This document shows, piece by piece, positions 5,714 to 7,080 of a stretch of 7,080 nucleotides of DNA. Origin of the DNA: Actinomycetota bacterium (lineage in GTDB: Bacteria > Actinomycetota > Geothermincolia > Fen-727 > Anoxymicrobiaceae); assembly GCA_018894655.1 (NCBI GenBank), contig JAHIPE010000213.1, positions 1 to 7,080 on the forward strand, given 5' to 3'. The notes under the pieces were generated by a model, which saw only the letters and a program-made list of their open reading frames with translations, was not told the DNA's origin and ran no database searches. Both the position numbers and the translations under genes were made by a program. The stretch's first letter is position 1; each line of letters opens with the position of its first letter.

Positions 5714-6645
5714 CGGAGGAAATCGTCCGGTAGATCACAAACCCTTTTCCTGACGCCTTCCGCGGCGCGCCCAAGCATCCGGCGCTCTCCATCGGAGAGG
5801 GGAAGCTCCACTATCTCTGTGACGCCGCCTCGGCCCAGCCGCGCCGGGACGCCGAGGAATATCCCGCTTATCCCGTACTGGCCGTCCAGGAACGCCGAAA
5901 CCGGCAGCACCTCCCCTGTGTCCCCCAGGATCGCCAGCGCCATGACCCCTATGGAGACCGCCGGGGCGAAGTAGGCGCTTCCGCTCTTCAGATGGCTCAC
6001 GATCTCGGCGCCGCCGCCGCGGGTGCGCTCCACAACCTCCGCCAGCGTGTCGGGGTCCACCGATTCGCCGAGCGGCTCGCCCCCCGCCCTGGACCAATCC
6101 ACCAGCGGCACCATGTCGTCCCCGTGCGTCCCCAGCACCATGGCCTCGACATCGCTCGCCGGGCGCTCCGCCATCCTGTGAAGGAAACAGAAGAAGCGGG
6201 ACGTGTCCAGGACCCCCGCCATGCCCATTATCACGCGCTCGGGGAAGGAGCCCGCCTTCCAGGTAAGATAGGTCATCTCGTCGACCGGGTTGGTCACCAC
6301 CACCACCACCGCGCCCGGCGCCCACCGCGCGGTCTCCCTGGCGATAGAGGTCACGATCGGCGCGTTCCTGCCGGTCAGGTCGAGCCGGGACATGCCGGGC
6401 AAGCGGGGATGGCCCGCGGTGATGATCACCAGGTCGGATTCAGCCACCGCCCCGGGGTCCGCCCCGCCCTCCAGGCGGGAGCACGAACCCGTGTACTGAA
6501 GTGATTGCTCGATGTCCAGCGCCAGCCCGCGGGCCCTGCCCTCCTCAACGTCGACCAGCGCCACCTCTACATTCAATGACAACGAAAGGTAGAAAGCGGT
6601 GGTGGCGCCCACATGCCCCGCGCCGAATATGGTTACCTTGTCCAT
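5710..6645 (-). CDS. mdh: Malate dehydrogenase (NAD-dependent, LDH-like type)
   Basis: Oxidises L-malate to oxaloacetate with NAD+ in the cytoplasm, the step after fumarase. The 311-residue product has the Rossmann motif GAGHVG (8-13) and an Asp at the end of the second strand (D32 in LVDV), indicating NAD over NADP. The substrate loop AGHPRLPGMSRLDL gives R81 at the specificity position, where lactate dehydrogenases have Gln, so malate is favoured; R87 is the second Arg. N119 (TNP), D147 and R150 (VLDTSR) and the catalytic H174 (GTHGDD) are present. The chosen ATG begins MDKVTIFGAG and has GAGG five bases upstream; the open frame extends to 6735, but that would overlap topA and add 30 residues without family similarity. 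The stop overlaps the next start as ATGA. It lies 44 bases behind topA. Confidence 0.95.
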   Translation of the reverse strand: MDKVTIFGAGHVGATTAFYLSLSLNVEVALVDVEEGRARGLALDIEQSLQYTGSCSRLEGGADPGAVAESDLVIITAGHPRLPGMSRLDLTGRNAPIVTSIARETARWAPGAVVVVVTNPVDEMTYLTWKAGSFPERVIMGMAGVLDTSRFFCFLHRMAERPASDVEAMVLGTHGDDMVPLVDWSRAGGEPLGESVDPDTLAEVVERTRGGGAEIVSHLKSGSAYFAPAVSIGVMALAILGDTGEVLPVSAFLDGQYGISGIFLGVPARLGRGGVTEIVELPLSDGERRMLGRAAEGVRKRVCDLPDDFLR

Positions 6646-6689
6646 GCCGTCCTCATTATCCGCTGGAACGCGACCCGGCTCCCCCTCCC

Positions 6690-7080
6690 CTACCCCTCCC
6701 CGGCATCCGGCTCTCCTTCGGAGTTGGTCTTGCATTCCCGGTTAATGCACATCTTCTGCGGCTTGCGCCCCTTGTGGTCGAGCAGAATGATCGGGGCCCC
6801 GCACTCATCACAGCTTTCCCCGGATCGCTTGATCTCTCCTTCTTGCGGGAGTTGATATGAGACCCTGCACTTGGGAAAGCCCTCGCACCCGGCAAACCTC
6901 TTGCCCGACCTCTTCCCCCTCTTGACCCTTATCTTGCCACCGCAATCGGGGCAAGCGCCCAGGACGGTGGCGCCCTGCAGCTCTTTCAGTATCTCGGCCA
7001 TTCCCTCATCTGCGACCTCTAGATTGGTAGGGCACCCCGGGTTAAGGCAGACTTCGAACCGCTTGTCCCCCTCGATCTCC
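6690..7080 (-). CDS. topA: DNA topoisomerase I, C-terminal zinc-finger region (5' part outside window)
   Basis: The last 129 residues of a type IA topoisomerase, which relaxes negative supercoils; the catalytic part lies beyond position 7080. The frame is open to the window edge. The fragment holds two complete zinc ribbons, C43-C46...C65-C71 and C90-C93...C111-C116 (numbered from the edge), preceded by the second half of a third (C11, C16 in CLNPGCPTN). The sequences KRFAGCEGFPKC and GRKPQKMCINREC are typical of topoisomerase I C-terminal fingers. The inferred role of these fingers is binding single-stranded DNA. An internal ATG at 6999-7001 should not be taken as the start because the first half-finger lies upstream of it. 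Placement ahead of an MFS-tmk-holB set matches actinobacterial order, with mdh and fumarase alpha inserted between. Confidence 0.93.
   Translation of the reverse strand, partial: EIEGDKRFEVCLNPGCPTNLEVADEGMAEILKELQGATVLGACPDCGGKIRVKRGKRSGKRFAGCEGFPKCRVSYQLPQEGEIKRSGESCDECGAPIILLDHKGRKPQKMCINRECKTNSEGEPDAGEG

Noticed and set aside
6295..6309. (CAC)5 run resembling a microsatellite
   Set aside because: On the minus strand it is GTG codons for the VVVVV beta-strand before TNP of malate dehydrogenase, a normal part of the fold.
5992..6504. Plus-strand open frame of 170 codons opposite mdh
   Set aside because: Low-complexity His/Arg-rich translation with no family features, entirely antisense to an intact malate dehydrogenase.
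6646..6689. GATAAT in the topA-mdh gap as a promoter -10 box
   Set aside because: It is only about ten bases from the mdh ATG and has no -35 match at normal spacing.
6646..6735. Longer mdh start at 6735
   Set aside because: It reads 30 residues of low-complexity sequence overlapping the topA end; ATG at 6645 with GAGG upstream begins right before the Rossmann motif.

Overview
The window is a single co-directional block of housekeeping genes. Every gene I can support lies on the minus strand, so transcription runs from the 7080 end toward position 1. In transcription order it holds: the 3' end of topA (DNA topoisomerase I zinc fingers), mdh (malate dehydrogenase), a class I fumarate hydratase alpha subunit, an MFS transporter, the fumarase beta subunit, tmk (dTMP kinase), holB (DNA polymerase III delta prime) and ricT (PSP1/YaaT family). 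About 144 bases of structured, apparently non-coding DNA follow to the window edge. DNA is GC-rich with many GTG and TTG starts.

Likely host: a deep-branching Actinobacteriota lineage (for example Coriobacteriia, Aquicultoria or Geothermincolia-like). This is inferred from gene order. In many actinobacteria topA is followed by an MFS transporter fused to dTMP kinase and then holB; here the same partners occur, but MFS and Tmk are separate proteins. The holB-ricT pair is instead familiar from Bacillus subtilis (tmk-yaaQ-yaaR-holB-yaaT). I cannot place the organism more precisely.

Layout. 6690-7080: topA C-terminus. 3404-6645: mdh, fumarase alpha and MFS, with a 4-base ATGA overlap between the first two and a 12-base gap to the third; MFS then overlaps fumarase beta by 35 bases. 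2875-3438: fumarase beta. 2802-2874: a short gap with a perfect TATAAT hexamer and a tandem CTTGAAT repeat, the best promoter candidate in the window. 145-2801: tmk-holB-ricT, spaced by 16 bases and then an 8-base overlap. 1-144: short inverted repeats and no convincing gene.

Function. Fumarase and malate dehydrogenase catalyse consecutive TCA-cycle steps (fumarate to malate to oxaloacetate). Tmk makes dTDP for DNA synthesis, HolB is part of the clamp loader and TopA relaxes supercoils. RicT is a cysteine-rich Fe-S-associated factor linked to RNase Y in Bacillus. The main oddities are the MFS gene splitting the two fumarase subunit genes, the unfused MFS/Tmk arrangement, a clear GC contrast between fumarase and MFS genes, and substitutions in otherwise conserved fumarase motifs. 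I see no CRISPR array, insertion sequence, tRNA, rRNA or obvious new multi-gene system.
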